DNA of 64,000 nucleotides from Mycobacteriaceae bacterium (GCA_019749805.1 JAIEPH010000001.1:99208-163207), one strand, 5' to 3'. Counted from the first letter of the stretch, positions 17,341 to 25,942 are shown. Made by a program: numbers and translations. Notes: a model not told the origin generated them from the letters alone.

Positions 17341-17721
17341 TCAGACGGGGACGACGTCGAGGAGGCCGTCGAGGCCTCGCAGGTCGTCGGGGTTGCGGGT
17401 GTACAGGCGGGCTGAGTGTGCGTGGGCGGTGGCGGCGATGAGGAGGTCCATGGCGCGTGCTCGGGGTTGGCGGCCGGCGTCGACGATGGCCGCGGCGATT
17501 TGCCCGTAGCTGGCGGCGACGGCCGCGTCGAGCGGTAGCGGGTCGAAGTCGCGTTGGATCTGCAGGAGGCGGCGCAGGCGTTCGGCGCGGACGTCGCCCT
17601 TCTTGGCGACGAGGACGCCGAAGTGCAGTTCTGCCAGGGTGATTGCGCTGATGGCGAGTTCGCCTTCGAGGGGTTCGATGCCGGCGGCGATGATCACGCT
17701 GGTGTCGAGGATGGCCTTCAT
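17341..17721 (-). CDS. VapC-like PIN-domain toxin, second module
   Basis: About 126 residues starting KAILDTSVIIAAG, with the catalytic Asp; ITLAELHFGVL supplies the conserved Glu and AMDLLIAATAHAHSARLYTRNPDDLRGL the C-terminal Asp and Asn/Asp of the PIN active site. The ATG (17721) overlaps the antitoxin stop by four bases. Homologous enzymes cleave specific tRNAs. Confidence 0.9.
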   Translation of the reverse strand: MKAILDTSVIIAAGIEPLEGELAISAITLAELHFGVLVAKKGDVRAERLRRLLQIQRDFDPLPLDAAVAASYGQIAAAIVDAGRQPRARAMDLLIAATAHAHSARLYTRNPDDLRGLDGLLDVVPV

Positions 17722-17966
17722 TTGGCGTCCCAGGGATCTGCGATGTGCTGGTCGACGAGGTCGCGGTCGGTGTTCCAGTCGGGGTCGGCGGGGCCGGTGA
17801 AGAGGTCGACGATGTCGCCCCATTGGCGCCAGGTGTGTGGGGCTGCGGGGACGAGGCGGGCTCCGGGTCGGCCGGCGACGGTGATGGTGATCTCTTCGCC
17901 GTCTTGGGCGCGGCGGACGAGGTCGGAGGCGTTTTGGCGTAGTTCGCGTAGCCCTACTTGTTCCAT
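17718..17966 (-). CDS. Phd/YefM-like antitoxin
   Basis: About 82 residues starting MEQVGLRELRQNASDLVRRAQDGEEITITVAGRPGARLVP, the standard Phd/YefM fold in which the N-terminal part binds DNA and the tail neutralises the toxin. ATG 17966 lies just downstream of a perfect palindrome at 17977-17992. A GTG at 17975 is the alternative start. It is the partner of the PIN toxin that overlaps it. Confidence 0.9.
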   Translation of the reverse strand: MEQVGLRELRQNASDLVRRAQDGEEITITVAGRPGARLVPAAPHTWRQWGDIVDLFTGPADPDWNTDRDLVDQHIADPWDAK

Positions 17967-17976
17967 GCCGCCCACG

Positions 17977-17992
17977 GTAGCACATGTGCTAC
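17977..17992. promoter_or_regulatory. 16-bp perfect palindrome, divergent operator
   Basis: GTAGCACATGTGCTAC is a perfect palindrome between the antitoxin start (17966) and the divergent gene start (18002). TACATT at 17990-17995 is a plausible -10 box for a leaderless transcript of the rightward gene. Phd-type antitoxins bind such palindromes, so one site may control both directions. Confidence 0.8.
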
Positions 17993-18001
17993 ATTAGAGC
18001 T

Positions 18002-19087
18002 ATGACGTTGCGTGAGTTGACCTTCGGATCCGCAGATCTGCGCGGTCTCGACGACGCGTTCCATTGGCGAGCCGACGGGTTCTTCCGGGGCGTGCGGTAC
18101 GACGGCACCATCAGAGGCGTGGCCAGTGACGCCGAGGCAGTCGCCGAGCTGCTCCGGCGCGGCGGTGTGCTGGCCACCGACGGCCCGGTCTACCAGGCCC
18201 GGCCCAACCACGAGGTCGTCGACTTCGGATGGTCGTCGGACGCCTCCGCCGACGCCGACGACCTCAGCTGGGACTTCGAACGCCAACTCCGCGAGGGGCG
18301 CCCCGCCGACCTCGACAGCCGCCTGCGCGCGGTGGCGTCGCAGATCCCCGACAGCCATGCCGAGCGGGCAACGCTGGCATGGCAGCGCGCCTCGGCCCTG
18401 AATGCATCTGTGCCGCAGACGGATTCCCATCGGGTGTTCATGCCGCCGTTCGACGATTCCGACGTCGCCGCCCTTGGTGTACCCGGCGCTGCGTTGCGGG
18501 GCTGGGCGACGTGGGCGGAATGGGTGGATCCGCGTCTGCTGGTGTCGACGAACGACAAGATCTGGGGTGACATCGATCGAGAGCCTCGGCGGGACACCGT
18601 TGTTCGCGTCGGTGAGTGGCTGCGCAGCGCTGTCGCCGACGGCGACGTCGACCGCTGGCTGCGGAAGATGTTCACCGGTGACCCGGTGTTCCTGCAGCGG
18701 CTGGAGGGACCCGCGGGCCCGGTGTACCAGGTCGGTCCTGGCACGCATCGCGCGCACGCTGCCCGGGTGTGGGACCTGCCGTACGTGTTGGGGCGGGTGC
18801 ACGTGGAGCGGCTGGCCAAGCCGTTGCAGCCGCGGACCGCGGTGATGGAGGCGCTGTGGAACGGGTTGTGCCGCCGGGGTCTGCTGACCGCGGGCACCGA
18901 CGGTGGCCGTTGGTATTTGCGTGATGTCGTGGCTGACTGGATGCTCACTCCGCCGGCGGTGGCGACCCAGTGGAACGCAATGTACGAGCGCGTCTATCCG
19001 GGCGCCCTGCAGGCGGCGACCGGGTTGACGCTCGACGAGCTGCTTGACCCTGACCACTGGGCCGCCGCCCTGCTTCGGGGTTTCTGA
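18002..19087 (+). CDS. Hypothetical protein divergent from toxin module
   Basis: 361 residues from ATG 18002, six bases after a -10-like TACATT, so translation is probably leaderless. The sequence is soluble and alpha/beta, with WATWAEWVDPRLLVSTNDKIWGD and a C-terminal helical region. No family was recognised. Its promoter overlaps the antitoxin palindrome, so it may be co-regulated with the toxin module. Confidence 0.65.
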   Translation: MTLRELTFGSADLRGLDDAFHWRADGFFRGVRYDGTIRGVASDAEAVAELLRRGGVLATDGPVYQARPNHEVVDFGWSSDASADADDLSWDFERQLREGRPADLDSRLRAVASQIPDSHAERATLAWQRASALNASVPQTDSHRVFMPPFDDSDVAALGVPGAALRGWATWAEWVDPRLLVSTNDKIWGDIDREPRRDTVVRVGEWLRSAVADGDVDRWLRKMFTGDPVFLQRLEGPAGPVYQVGPGTHRAHAARVWDLPYVLGRVHVERLAKPLQPRTAVMEALWNGLCRRGLLTAGTDGGRWYLRDVVADWMLTPPAVATQWNAMYERVYPGALQAATGLTLDELLDPDHWAAALLRGF

Positions 19088-19090
19088 GAG

Positions 19091-21115
19091 TTACGCCGCA
19101 GCGGCGTGTTTGGGCGTGGAGTCGCTTGCCGCGGCGTGCCGCGGTGAGGTGTCGGAGGCGTGCTTGGGCGTCGTCGAGGTGCTGGCCGTGTCCGTGGTGT
19201 GGTCGGCGCCGGCCGGGGTGCGCGGCGTAGAGGTGGCACGGGTCGTCGTGTCGTCGTCCTTGTCGGTGGACCGTGTGGTTGGCCGCTTGCCCGCGCTGGC
19301 GGTGGACGAGGTGTCCGTCGCGGTCCCGGGCTTGGGGTCGCGGACCTTGCCGGTGCTGGTCTCCGAATCCTTGGTTGCGGCGGAGGTCGTGCTGGCGGCG
19401 GTGGCCGTCTTCGTACCGGCGGTCGGGGTGTCGGCCTTGGGTGCGGTGGACGGTGCCCCTTCGCCCGCCGTGGTATCGGTCGTGCCGCTCGCCGCCGAAT
19501 CCGTGGTGGCGGCCGCGGCCGGTTGTTCTTCGGTCGCTGCGGTAGGCGTTGTGGGGGTCTCGGTCACGGCGGTGGCGGGTTCTGTCGCGAGGTCGGCAGT
19601 GACCGGTTCGACTGCCGTGGCGTCGGGATCGGCGGCCGCGGATCCCGACGCCACGTCCTCGAGTTCGTGCTTGTTCGTCGTCGGCGTGGTGGCGGTGTCG
19701 TCGGCGGTGCTGTCGCTGGCTGCCGCGGTCTCCCCTTCCTGCTCGGTGGCCGCGGCGGGCTTGGCTGTGGCGAGCTGCAGGGTGACGGTCTTGGCGGCGG
19801 GCGCGGCGAACGGCTCGGTGATGGCGGAGCCGATGTCGAGGACGGTGGCGATCGTCCGGAAGCCGATGTTGGCGGCGAACGCGGCACCGTTGACGAGTCC
19901 GTTGACGGTGGCGGCCAGGGCGTGGGGCAGGTTGTAGACGATGGACGGCAGCCCCACTGCTTGCATGATGCCGCTGGCTGCGGTGGCCAAACCCGATGTG
20001 AGCGAGGTGATCACGTTGGCCCCGGCGGTGGTGATGTCGGCCGCCGCCGAAAATGGCACCGAGGCCAACGACCCCACGGAGTGGCCGACGACGGTGGCGG
20101 TGCTGATGCCGGCGCCGACGAGCACCGAGATGGCGTTGGTGTAGCTGGCGGCGCTGAGCGGGGCGGAGCCGATGGTGTTGATGACGCTCTGGATGGCGCC
20201 GCCGCGTGTGCCGTCACCGATCCAGGTGGCAACCACGTCGGACGCGCCGTCGGCGGCTCGGCCCAGGACGGTGGTGGCGGCGTTGACGATGGTCGTGGAG
20301 GCGCCGTTGACGGCGGCGACGGCGGCGGTGACGGGTGCGGAGACGATGCCCTGGACGGCGGTGAGCAGACCGTTGATCAGGTCGACGTCGGTCAGGCTCT
20401 TGCCGGCGTTGACGAGGCCGTTGAAGGTGTCCAGCGCGTTGGAGATCTGGGCGGTCACGCCGGTGACGACGGTGTTGGTCACCGATAGAACGTTGGCGCC
20501 GAGGTTGTTGGCGGTGCCGATGCCCTGGGTGAGCAGCAGGCCGGCGATGTCGATGGGGGTGTTGATTAGTCCGGTGTAGCTCGGCAGTGCCAGTGGGTTG
20601 TTCACGACGGTGGCGACGGCGTGCAGGACGGAGCCGAGGGAGCCGGTGATGGTGGAGGTCAGGAGGTCGGTGAGCTGTCCGGTGGTCAGCACGGCCGTGC
20701 CGTTGGCGGCGTCGACCGAAGTGGACAGTTGCGAAAGCCCGTTACCGGCACTGGTTTTGAGGGTCTTGAGGATGGCGAGCAGCGGCTTGTTGTCGGTGGA
20801 GGCGATCAGCCCGTCCCACAGCGTGTTGTTGAGCGACACTGCTGAGCCCAGTGCGTTGGACAGGGTCTGGCCGGGCACGTCGACCAGGTTGGTCACGGTG
20901 ATCGACGCGGAGTTCAGGGCGGCGTTGAGGTTGTCGACGAGGGCGGTGACGTCGGCTTGGTTGATCGCTGCGGCGAGCTGCAGGCGGGGGACGGTGATGC
21001 TGGGCACGGTGATGTCGCGCAGCGGGGGCGCCGGGACCATCAAGGGGGTGAAGGCGAGTGCGGCGGCGGTGGTGAGGGCCAGTCCGGCGGGCATTGCTGA
21101 GCGGGCGGTGTGCAT
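19091..21115 (-). CDS. Large secreted Ala/Thr-rich mycobacterial surface protein
   Basis: 674 residues from ATG 21115, behind AGGAG. A signal peptide (HTARSAMPAGLALTTAAALA then FTPLMVPAP) is followed by about 400 residues of imperfect hydrophobic repeats (LVDNLNAALNSASITVTNLV, AVNGASTTIVNAATTVLG and similar), then about 200 residues of Thr/Ala/Asp-rich low complexity ending HAAASDSTPKHAAAA. Such proteins are common and variable in mycobacteria; cell-envelope or surface location is inferred. It is convergent with 18002-19087, leaving three bases between stops. Confidence 0.75.
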   Translation of the reverse strand: MHTARSAMPAGLALTTAAALAFTPLMVPAPPLRDITVPSITVPRLQLAAAINQADVTALVDNLNAALNSASITVTNLVDVPGQTLSNALGSAVSLNNTLWDGLIASTDNKPLLAILKTLKTSAGNGLSQLSTSVDAANGTAVLTTGQLTDLLTSTITGSLGSVLHAVATVVNNPLALPSYTGLINTPIDIAGLLLTQGIGTANNLGANVLSVTNTVVTGVTAQISNALDTFNGLVNAGKSLTDVDLINGLLTAVQGIVSAPVTAAVAAVNGASTTIVNAATTVLGRAADGASDVVATWIGDGTRGGAIQSVINTIGSAPLSAASYTNAISVLVGAGISTATVVGHSVGSLASVPFSAAADITTAGANVITSLTSGLATAASGIMQAVGLPSIVYNLPHALAATVNGLVNGAAFAANIGFRTIATVLDIGSAITEPFAAPAAKTVTLQLATAKPAAATEQEGETAAASDSTADDTATTPTTNKHELEDVASGSAAADPDATAVEPVTADLATEPATAVTETPTTPTAATEEQPAAAATTDSAASGTTDTTAGEGAPSTAPKADTPTAGTKTATAASTTSAATKDSETSTGKVRDPKPGTATDTSSTASAGKRPTTRSTDKDDDTTTRATSTPRTPAGADHTTDTASTSTTPKHASDTSPRHAAASDSTPKHAAAA

Positions 21116-21185
21116 GTCGGCTCCTGAAAATAACCGGCCCATCCCGGGCGGGCGGGTGAACACAGGCTTTTACCTGGTGTGGGGA

Positions 21186-21205
21186 ATTTACCAGTGGCGG
21201 TAAAT
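21186..21205. promoter_or_regulatory. Inverted repeat ATTTACC-N6-GGTAAAT
   Basis: Perfect 7-bp arms separated by six bases, 70 bases upstream of the secreted-protein start. The same TTTACC-N6-GGTAAA occurs over the tcpC-like start at 58961-58978. Confidence 0.5.
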
Positions 21206-21592
21206 GCGTTCAGGACTTCGCGCGATGAACTTCTTGCCGGTCCGTGGCGTTTTCGGCGGGTCGGCGTCGGGGTGTTCGCTGTGGGTCGGGACGCCTGGCG
21301 ACGCGTGGACATCCGGGAACATGCCGTGCCATCATCGGAAACGGTTGACTTCCGATGGTGTTAGCTATGTTGCGGTCCGGGCTGAAGGAGCCGGGGACTT
21401 CCACGGGGACGTGTCATTTCCCCTGGTGAGCATTGGTTCGAGGAGTTCGGATCTAGGCCGGCATTACTCGGGGAACCACCAGTTCCACCGCAGGACCGGC
21501 TGGGCCGTGAGTGAGGACCTGGGTCAGCGCTTGGGGTTGCTGCTCGGCGACCTGGATCAGTGGCTGGCTTTCACCATGGCTACTGGAGTCGC
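21206..21592. other. Gene-free interval
   Basis: No convincing coding frame. It holds one dispersed repeat (21405-21427) and otherwise nothing recognised. Confidence 0.6.
21405..21427 (+). repeat. Dispersed repeat, copy 3
   Basis: GGGGACGTGTCATTTCC followed by CCTGGT; one mismatch from consensus. Confidence 0.9.
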
Positions 21593-22075
21593 TCATGCGT
21601 TGCCTGCTGACGCGGGAAGGGCCTGCTCGGGCAGCCGGCAGGAGGTGCAGATTCCTGTGTCGTCGCCATAGGTGACCGACCAGGCGCACGGGCCGTGTGG
21701 CGTTGCGCAGGCCGTGTAGTCGGTGCACCCACAGTCTCGGCAGATGCGCGGGTACTGCCACTCGACTCGGGTGATCTCGGTCGAGGCTGTCACGCCGCGG
21801 TGAGTGGCGGTGAAGAACTCGACGAACTCGGTGGGCGTCATGGCTGGAAAGCCCTCGGCGACCACGTCTTCGGGGGTGATGTGGTCGAGCTGTTCGCGTC
21901 GGGTGGACACCACCTCGACCGTCACGATCCGCTCCAACGGCTCACCCGCCCGGCGGCCCCGGACCTTCGGGCACAACGTCAATAAGTCACCGGGCTTGAG
22001 AACGTGCCAGCCGACCCGCCGGGTCACCGTCTTGCGTCGTAACCGCACCTGCTCTGTCGTTAACGCGACGCTCAT
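21593..22075 (-). CDS. ASCH-like protein with Cys cluster
   Basis: About 160 residues from ATG 22075. SVALTTEQVRLRRKTVTRR, GWHVLKPGDLLTLCPK and ERIVTVEVVSTRREQLDHIT form an ASCH/PUA-like RNA-binding beta fold of the type encoded by mycobacteriophages. The C-terminus has a possible zinc ribbon, CRDCGCTDYTAC and GICTSC. It could bind RNA or modified DNA. It overlaps no other gene; the next leftward start is at 21115. Confidence 0.75.
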   Translation of the reverse strand: MSVALTTEQVRLRRKTVTRRVGWHVLKPGDLLTLCPKVRGRRAGEPLERIVTVEVVSTRREQLDHITPEDVVAEGFPAMTPTEFVEFFTATHRGVTASTEITRVEWQYPRICRDCGCTDYTACATPHGPCAWSVTYGDDTGICTSCRLPEQALPASAGNA

Positions 22076-22105
22076 CAATCTTGGCAATGGTCAGTGCCTT
22101 TCGAG

Positions 22106-22570
22106 CTATTGAGCGAGCCACGACGTGGGCACGTTCGAGCGTTGCGCGGCCGCGGCCGCGACGGCGGCACGGCGGCGGCGCCGCCGGTCGCGTGCGTAGC
22201 GCACGGACAGGACGTGGTCCTGGCGCCAGGTCGTGCTGTCGCGCGCGTCGATGAGGCGGCCCATCTGGGCCTCGGTGAGGCCGGTCAGCTCGCCGTCGGG
22301 GGTGTGTGTCGCCAGGACGACGATTCCCCGCAGCAGCGGAACGTTCGACGCGCCGAAAGTGGAAGTGCGAAGGAAGATTTCGGTGGCGTTGCGGTTGATC
22401 TGCTGGTGAGAGCGGTGCGTGGAGGGGGTGAACCAAAAGTCGATCTCGCCGTCGGCGCTGGTGAGTGTTTCCAGGTGTGCTTCGCGGACGAGGTCGGCGA
22501 TGTCACCGAGACCGCGTACCTGACTCTTGTACAGGTGGCCGTTGTGGCTGGCGTGCAGTACTCGGAACAT
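22106..22570 (-). CDS. Hypothetical protein, possibly DUF3846-like
   Basis: 154 residues from ATG 22570. The segment DGEIDFWFTPST, NRNATEIFLR and VPLLRGIVVLATHTPDGELTGLTEAQ follows the pattern of plasmid DUF3846 proteins, but with weak identity. The last 40 residues are very Arg/Ala-rich (DRRRRRRAAVAAAAAQR), suggesting nucleic-acid contact. It is in line with the ASCH gene. Confidence 0.6.
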   Translation of the reverse strand: MFRVLHASHNGHLYKSQVRGLGDIADLVREAHLETLTSADGEIDFWFTPSTHRSHQQINRNATEIFLRTSTFGASNVPLLRGIVVLATHTPDGELTGLTEAQMGRLIDARDSTTWRQDHVLSVRYARDRRRRRRAAVAAAAAQRSNVPTSWLAQ

Positions 22571-22760
22571 GGCGGGGATCCTCGTCCGTCGGTTTTCGGG
22601 TACCCAGCACGGTAACTCGCATTTGCGGCATGGAGATCGGTCGCTGTGGGACGTGCTATTTCCGCTGCGTAAGTCGTTGGGTGTGGTCGCCGGCGGGCCG
22701 CGGGTGTTCGCCGGACACAAGGGTTCGAGCTGCAGGAGTTGTCCGGGGGCGCGTCACTGC

Positions 22761-22783
22761 GGGGACGTGTCATCTCTCCTGGT
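22761..22783 (+). repeat. Dispersed repeat, copy 4
   Basis: GGGGACGTGTCAT, then CCTGGT after four changed bases. Confidence 0.85.
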
Positions 22784-22873
22784 GGCGCGCCATGTGGTCG
22801 GTGCAGCGCGTGTCGCAGCCGCGGGCCCAGCGTCATGACTCGAGGAAGTTCGGCGCTGGCGTACCCGTGCGGC

Positions 22874-22894
22874 GGGGACGTGCCATTTCCGCAG
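22874..22894 (+). repeat. Dispersed repeat, copy 5 (tail altered)
   Basis: GGGGACGTGCCATTTCCGC, but the terminal TGGT is replaced by AGTT. Confidence 0.75.
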
Positions 22895-22971
22895 TTCGGA
22901 GGGCGTGCCGTTAAGGAGGCTTATCGGTGCGCCGGGCGCCGGGCGCCGGGCGTTGGTGCTTCGCTTCAGCC

Positions 22972-23280
22972 GTGAGTGATGAAGCAGTGCTGGAGCGGGC
23001 TCGCCGAGCCGCGGCCGAGCTGGATGGTCGATGGTTCGCCGACTTCGCCGAGATCTGCCGCTTCGCGGAGGTCCTCGTCGCCCTGGACTTCTTGCCGGGG
23101 CCGCGCGACGTCGTGGAGTACTTCCGCCGGCCGTGGCGCTACACCGCGGAGCACGAGGTGTGGAAGCGGTCGGGTCGGCCGGCGGATGTCCTTGGAGCTG
23201 CCGGCGAGGTGCTGGCGGTGCTGTGGGATGCCGGCGGCCGCGGCGATGCTGCGCTCGTTCTCGCCCCAAGCCGCCCGTGA
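22972..23280 (+). CDS. Small hypothetical protein
   Basis: 102 residues from GTG 22972 (frame open from 22927). Helical, with ARRAAAELDGRWFADFAEICRFAEVLVAL then PRDVVEYFRRPWRYTAEHEVW. No family was recognised. The stop codon TGA overlaps a dispersed repeat. Confidence 0.6.
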   Translation: MSDEAVLERARRAAAELDGRWFADFAEICRFAEVLVALDFLPGPRDVVEYFRRPWRYTAEHEVWKRSGRPADVLGAAGEVLAVLWDAGGRGDAALVLAPSRP

Positions 23281-23302
23281 CCAGCAGGAATGACATGTCC
23301 CC
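23280..23302 (-). repeat. Dispersed repeat, copy 6, on a stop codon
   Basis: ACCAGC, then AATGACATGTCCCC. Its first base is the last base of the upstream gene's TGA. Confidence 0.85.
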
Positions 23303-23381
23303 GTGCCGCGCGGCGCGGCCGCCCGGCTCGTTGTCGACTTCTTCGGTTGCAGCGGACAGGGCGGCTGACGATTCGCCGCGC

Positions 23382-23404
23382 TGGGACGTGTCATTGTTGC
23401 TGGT
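23382..23404 (+). repeat. Dispersed repeat, copy 7
   Basis: GGGACGTGTCATT, then GCTGGT. It lies 80 bases from copy 6 in the opposite orientation. Confidence 0.85.
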
Positions 23405-23472
23405 GGGAGGCGATTGCGCGGGTCATCGTGGCTGCTACTTCTTCGGCGTAGAGGTCCTGAACTGGGCCGCGA

Positions 23473-24015
23473 CTACTCGGGTTCAGGAAGCCAGGGAGTG
23501 AGGTCGTCGAGGCTGGTGATGTTCCGTGGTTGGCCGCGGCCGGCGCCCTTGAGTGTGCGCAGATAGCCGGTCAGGACGGGACGGGTCACCTTGTTGGATT
23601 TGTGCGCGAGGCGAAGAAGATCCCAGGTGCTGACGGCGGTGATCTGGTGGCGGCGGGCGAGGGCGGCGGCGCCCCCGTCGTCGGTGAGGAAGAGGCCGTC
23701 GAGCCGGCGGGCGCTGATGATGGCGATCGTTTCGGCTTCGCCGAGGTGCTGAGTGGACGCCTCCCCTGGGCTGGCCATGGCTTCGCGCAGGATGGTGGCG
23801 TCGATTCTCTCGGCGGCGTCGGGGATGAGCGGTGGGCCGAAGATCGCGCCGGCCTTGTCGAGATCGGGATGGTAGGCCTGCGAGTTACGGCACTCTCGGG
23901 CGATGGAAATACACCATGCGCCTTGGCCTTTGAGTAGCTCGGCGAGCAGGTCCATGCGCCTGATGATGGCGAAGTTGATTAAGACGGTGTTGTCGGGCAG
24001 GAAGAGCTTGGGCAC
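23473..24015 (-). CDS. PIN-like toxin partner of ImmA/IrrE protein
   Basis: 180 residues from GTG 24015, which overlaps the upstream TAG by one base (TAGTG). The acidic residues expected of a PIN nuclease are in FLPDNTVLINFAIIRR, HLGEAETIAIISARRL and LFLTDDGGAAALARR. A C-terminal extension of about 50 residues ends in LTPWLPEPE. PIN-like proteins with an HTH/Zn-peptidase gene upstream form recognised toxin-antitoxin-like pairs. The toxic role is inferred. Confidence 0.8.
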   Translation of the reverse strand: MPKLFLPDNTVLINFAIIRRMDLLAELLKGQGAWCISIARECRNSQAYHPDLDKAGAIFGPPLIPDAAERIDATILREAMASPGEASTQHLGEAETIAIISARRLDGLFLTDDGGAAALARRHQITAVSTWDLLRLAHKSNKVTRPVLTGYLRTLKGAGRGQPRNITSLDDLTPWLPEPE

Positions 24016-25112
24016 TACAGGCCCAGGGCTGCGGCCAGCTGGTCGGTGTCGAGCGGCTCGGGTGGCAGCGGCTCGTCGACCTCCAGCGCGTCCGGATCGA
24101 TGCCGAGCATCCATGCCAGCGTGCCCTTGTGTAGCGCGCCGGAGGCGATGAGATCGGTGTGGGCTTCTTGCAGCTTGAGCGGGAACCGGCGGGTGGCAGC
24201 TTCATCCATGCGTGCGGTGATCTGGTCTGGGCCGTGTTCGTGCTGGCCTGCCCAGTGCCAGCGCAGGAGCTTCTGCGTGGACAGCTGCAGTGCGTGGCTG
24301 ATCGTGTCGGAGACTGTGAGGCCCAGCCCTTCGAGTCGGCGGGCCAGCGCGTCGGTGGAGACTCCCCATTCCCAGATGAGTTCGGCCAGTTCTGGTTCGG
24401 TGAGGTTGTGCCAGTTGATGTCGCGCAGTCGGGCTTCGGGTAGGAGCAGTTCGGCGGCGAAGCTGTTGGCGACGAATTCGTGGTGATCCTGTTCGCCTCG
24501 GTCAAGGTCGTCTGCGTGATGGCCGAAGACGAGGTGGCCGAGTTCGTGTGCGAGGGACCAGTTTTCGCGGAACCAGTTTCCGGTGGCCTGCAGCACGATC
24601 ACTTTGCATGGTCCGACATGGAAGGAGTAGGCGGTCGAGACTTCTGGCAGGCGGATGACGTCGACGTCGAGGTGGGATTCGAGGCGGTCGGCCATGCGGC
24701 GGACGAAGTTCGGGCCGAGTGTGGACTTCACCTCGATGACGGTGCCGGGGAGTGCGATGTCGACCGGGCTCCATGCGGGGAAGGCTTGGCGGTAGGCCAG
24801 GGCGATGTCGTTGAGGACCGGTTGGTCGGTGTCGCGGCCGGGGACGTCGCGGCGGCCGGTTTGGTGGTCGAAGTCGTGGCGCGCGGCGACGACCAGGCGG
24901 TTGGGGTCGGGTCGGCCGGTGATGAGCCAGTGCACGTCGACACTGAGGGCTTCGGCGAGCCTGGCGAGTTCGACGGAGGAGAAGGCGCGGCGGCCGCGCA
25001 AGGACTTGGAGAGCTTCTCGTCGGTGAGGCCGATCTGGTCGGCGACTTGAGCCTGGGTGAGGGCGGCCGGGATGCTGTCGGCGACGCGGCGCGCGATGTC
25101 TTCCTGGCTCAT
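24015..25112 (-). CDS. HTH-ImmA/IrrE Zn-peptidase antitoxin
   Basis: 365 residues from 25112. An Xre-type HTH occupies residues about 15-60 (AQVADQIGLTDEKLSKSLRGRRAFSSVELARLAEAL). The COG2856 peptidase domain carries HELGHLVFGH at about residues 187-197 with ANSFAAELLLP downstream. A C-terminal helical region ends near DPDALEVDEPLPPE. Proteins of this family cleave or sense repressors and act as antitoxins of a co-encoded toxin; here the PIN gene follows with a one-base overlap. Confidence 0.88.
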   Translation of the reverse strand: MSQEDIARRVADSIPAALTQAQVADQIGLTDEKLSKSLRGRRAFSSVELARLAEALSVDVHWLITGRPDPNRLVVAARHDFDHQTGRRDVPGRDTDQPVLNDIALAYRQAFPAWSPVDIALPGTVIEVKSTLGPNFVRRMADRLESHLDVDVIRLPEVSTAYSFHVGPCKVIVLQATGNWFRENWSLAHELGHLVFGHHADDLDRGEQDHHEFVANSFAAELLLPEARLRDINWHNLTEPELAELIWEWGVSTDALARRLEGLGLTVSDTISHALQLSTQKLLRWHWAGQHEHGPDQITARMDEAATRRFPLKLQEAHTDLIASGALHKGTLAWMLGIDPDALEVDEPLPPEPLDTDQLAAALGL

Positions 25113-25190
25113 GGGTTCGAGGATACGGACGGAGTTGCGATTTTCGCAACTCTGCTGGTCGCGGTTGACGTGGCGGCGGGGCTGCTCTGC

Positions 25191-25213
25191 CGGGACGTGT
25201 CATCGTGCCTGCT
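25191..25213 (+). repeat. Dispersed repeat, copy 8 (degenerate tail)
   Basis: GGGACGTGTCAT intact; the tail is CCTGCTAGG-like. Confidence 0.6.
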
Positions 25214-25362
25214 AGGTGCCGGTTTCGGTCGCCCCTAGCGCTGATGGATTGCCGCAACGCCTGGGTTTTCGAGGGCGGCCCGACGGTGATGGAGCCCGAG
25301 GCGGAGGGAGCTGATCCGCAAGCCACGGCCGATGTCGCCGCCGTACGCTTTTCGGCTCGGTG

Positions 25363-25385
25363 ACCAGGGCTGATGACATGTCCCC
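25363..25385 (-). repeat. Dispersed repeat, copy 9
   Basis: ACCAG, then GATGACATGTCCCC. Confidence 0.8.
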
Positions 25386-25471
25386 GCCGTGAGGAGGGCG
25401 ATTCGCCTGCTCCTTGTTGGCTTCTTCGGCGTGGCGGTATGGACACTCGCCGCCTGACGGGCGACCCAGCC

Positions 25472-25494
25472 GGGGCCGTGTCATCGTCGCTGGT
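25472..25494 (+). repeat. Dispersed repeat, copy 10, on a stop codon
   Basis: GGGGCCGTGTCAT, then CGCTGGT. The last base is shared with the TGA stop of the leftward gene 25494-25874, as in copy 6. Confidence 0.8.
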
Positions 25495-25874
25495 CAGGAC
25501 GTTTTTCGGGGGTCTTGCACTTCGGCGACTGATCCTCGCCGGCCAGTAGTCGGTGGGCGCCGGCCTCCTCGGGCCGCCCAGTGTGGTGCCGGCGTTGGGC
25601 TGGCGGCATCGACGATCTCCTCCCGGGCGTGGGTCAGGCGTTCTGCCAGAAACGCTGCCTGCTTGTCGGGAGTGGTGAGCTGGCCGTGTGCCTCCCGGGT
25701 GGCCAGCCGCAGCGCCGTGTCGGGCGTGGCGGTGCGCCTGCTGCTGGAGATCGCCGATGCCGCCGAGGGATGGTTGGTCGAGGGTGTGATGTCAAAGAAG
25801 TGAGCCATGGCCAGGACAGGCGTGCTCGCCCTGCACGTGGCGATCAACGCCGGGAATGCGTCGATGCCGGCCAT
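25494..25874 (-). CDS. Small hypothetical protein
   Basis: 126 residues from ATG 25874, behind GGAGGGAC. The sequence is AGIDAFPALIATCRASTPVL and so on, then helical, with a basic Arg/Gly/Pro tail. No family was recognised. Its promoter carries the shared GGTAGTACC-N14-TTTCCGTCGC element (25910-25942). Confidence 0.65.
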   Translation of the reverse strand: MAGIDAFPALIATCRASTPVLAMAHFFDITPSTNHPSAASAISSSRRTATPDTALRLATREAHGQLTTPDKQAAFLAERLTHAREEIVDAASPTPAPHWAARGGRRPPTTGRRGSVAEVQDPRKTS

Positions 25875-25909
25875 CAGAGTCCCTCCTTCACGGGTTCGTC
25901 GTACATGGA

Positions 25910-25942
25910 GGTAGTACCTGGGGAAGGCGCTCTTTCCGTCGC
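25910..25942 (-). promoter_or_regulatory. Shared promoter element, copy 1
   Basis: Read leftward: GCGACGGAAA, 14 bases, GGTACTACC, ending 36 bases before the 25874 start. The same element with the same 14-base spacer precedes the ArdC-like gene and the T4SS operon. Confidence 0.7.

Larger units (their letters stand above)
22571..22971. other. Gene-free interval with two dispersed repeats
   Basis: Divergent gap between 22570 and 22972. It holds repeats at 22761 and 22874 and GC-rich GGGCGCCGGGCGCCGGGCG just before the rightward start; no coding frame is credible. Confidence 0.6.
25113..25493. other. Gene-free interval with three dispersed repeats
   Basis: Holds the start region of the ImmA/IrrE gene and copies of the repeat at 25191, 25363 and 25472. 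The overlapping frames have no protein-like composition. Confidence 0.6.

Noticed and set aside
19648..19670. Extra dispersed-repeat copy (GCCACGTCC)
   Set aside because: Only nine core bases match, inside ordinary coding sequence.
19160..20488. Rightward Gly-rich frame opposite the secreted protein
   Set aside because: Mirror of the repeats in the leftward gene; composition is not protein-like.
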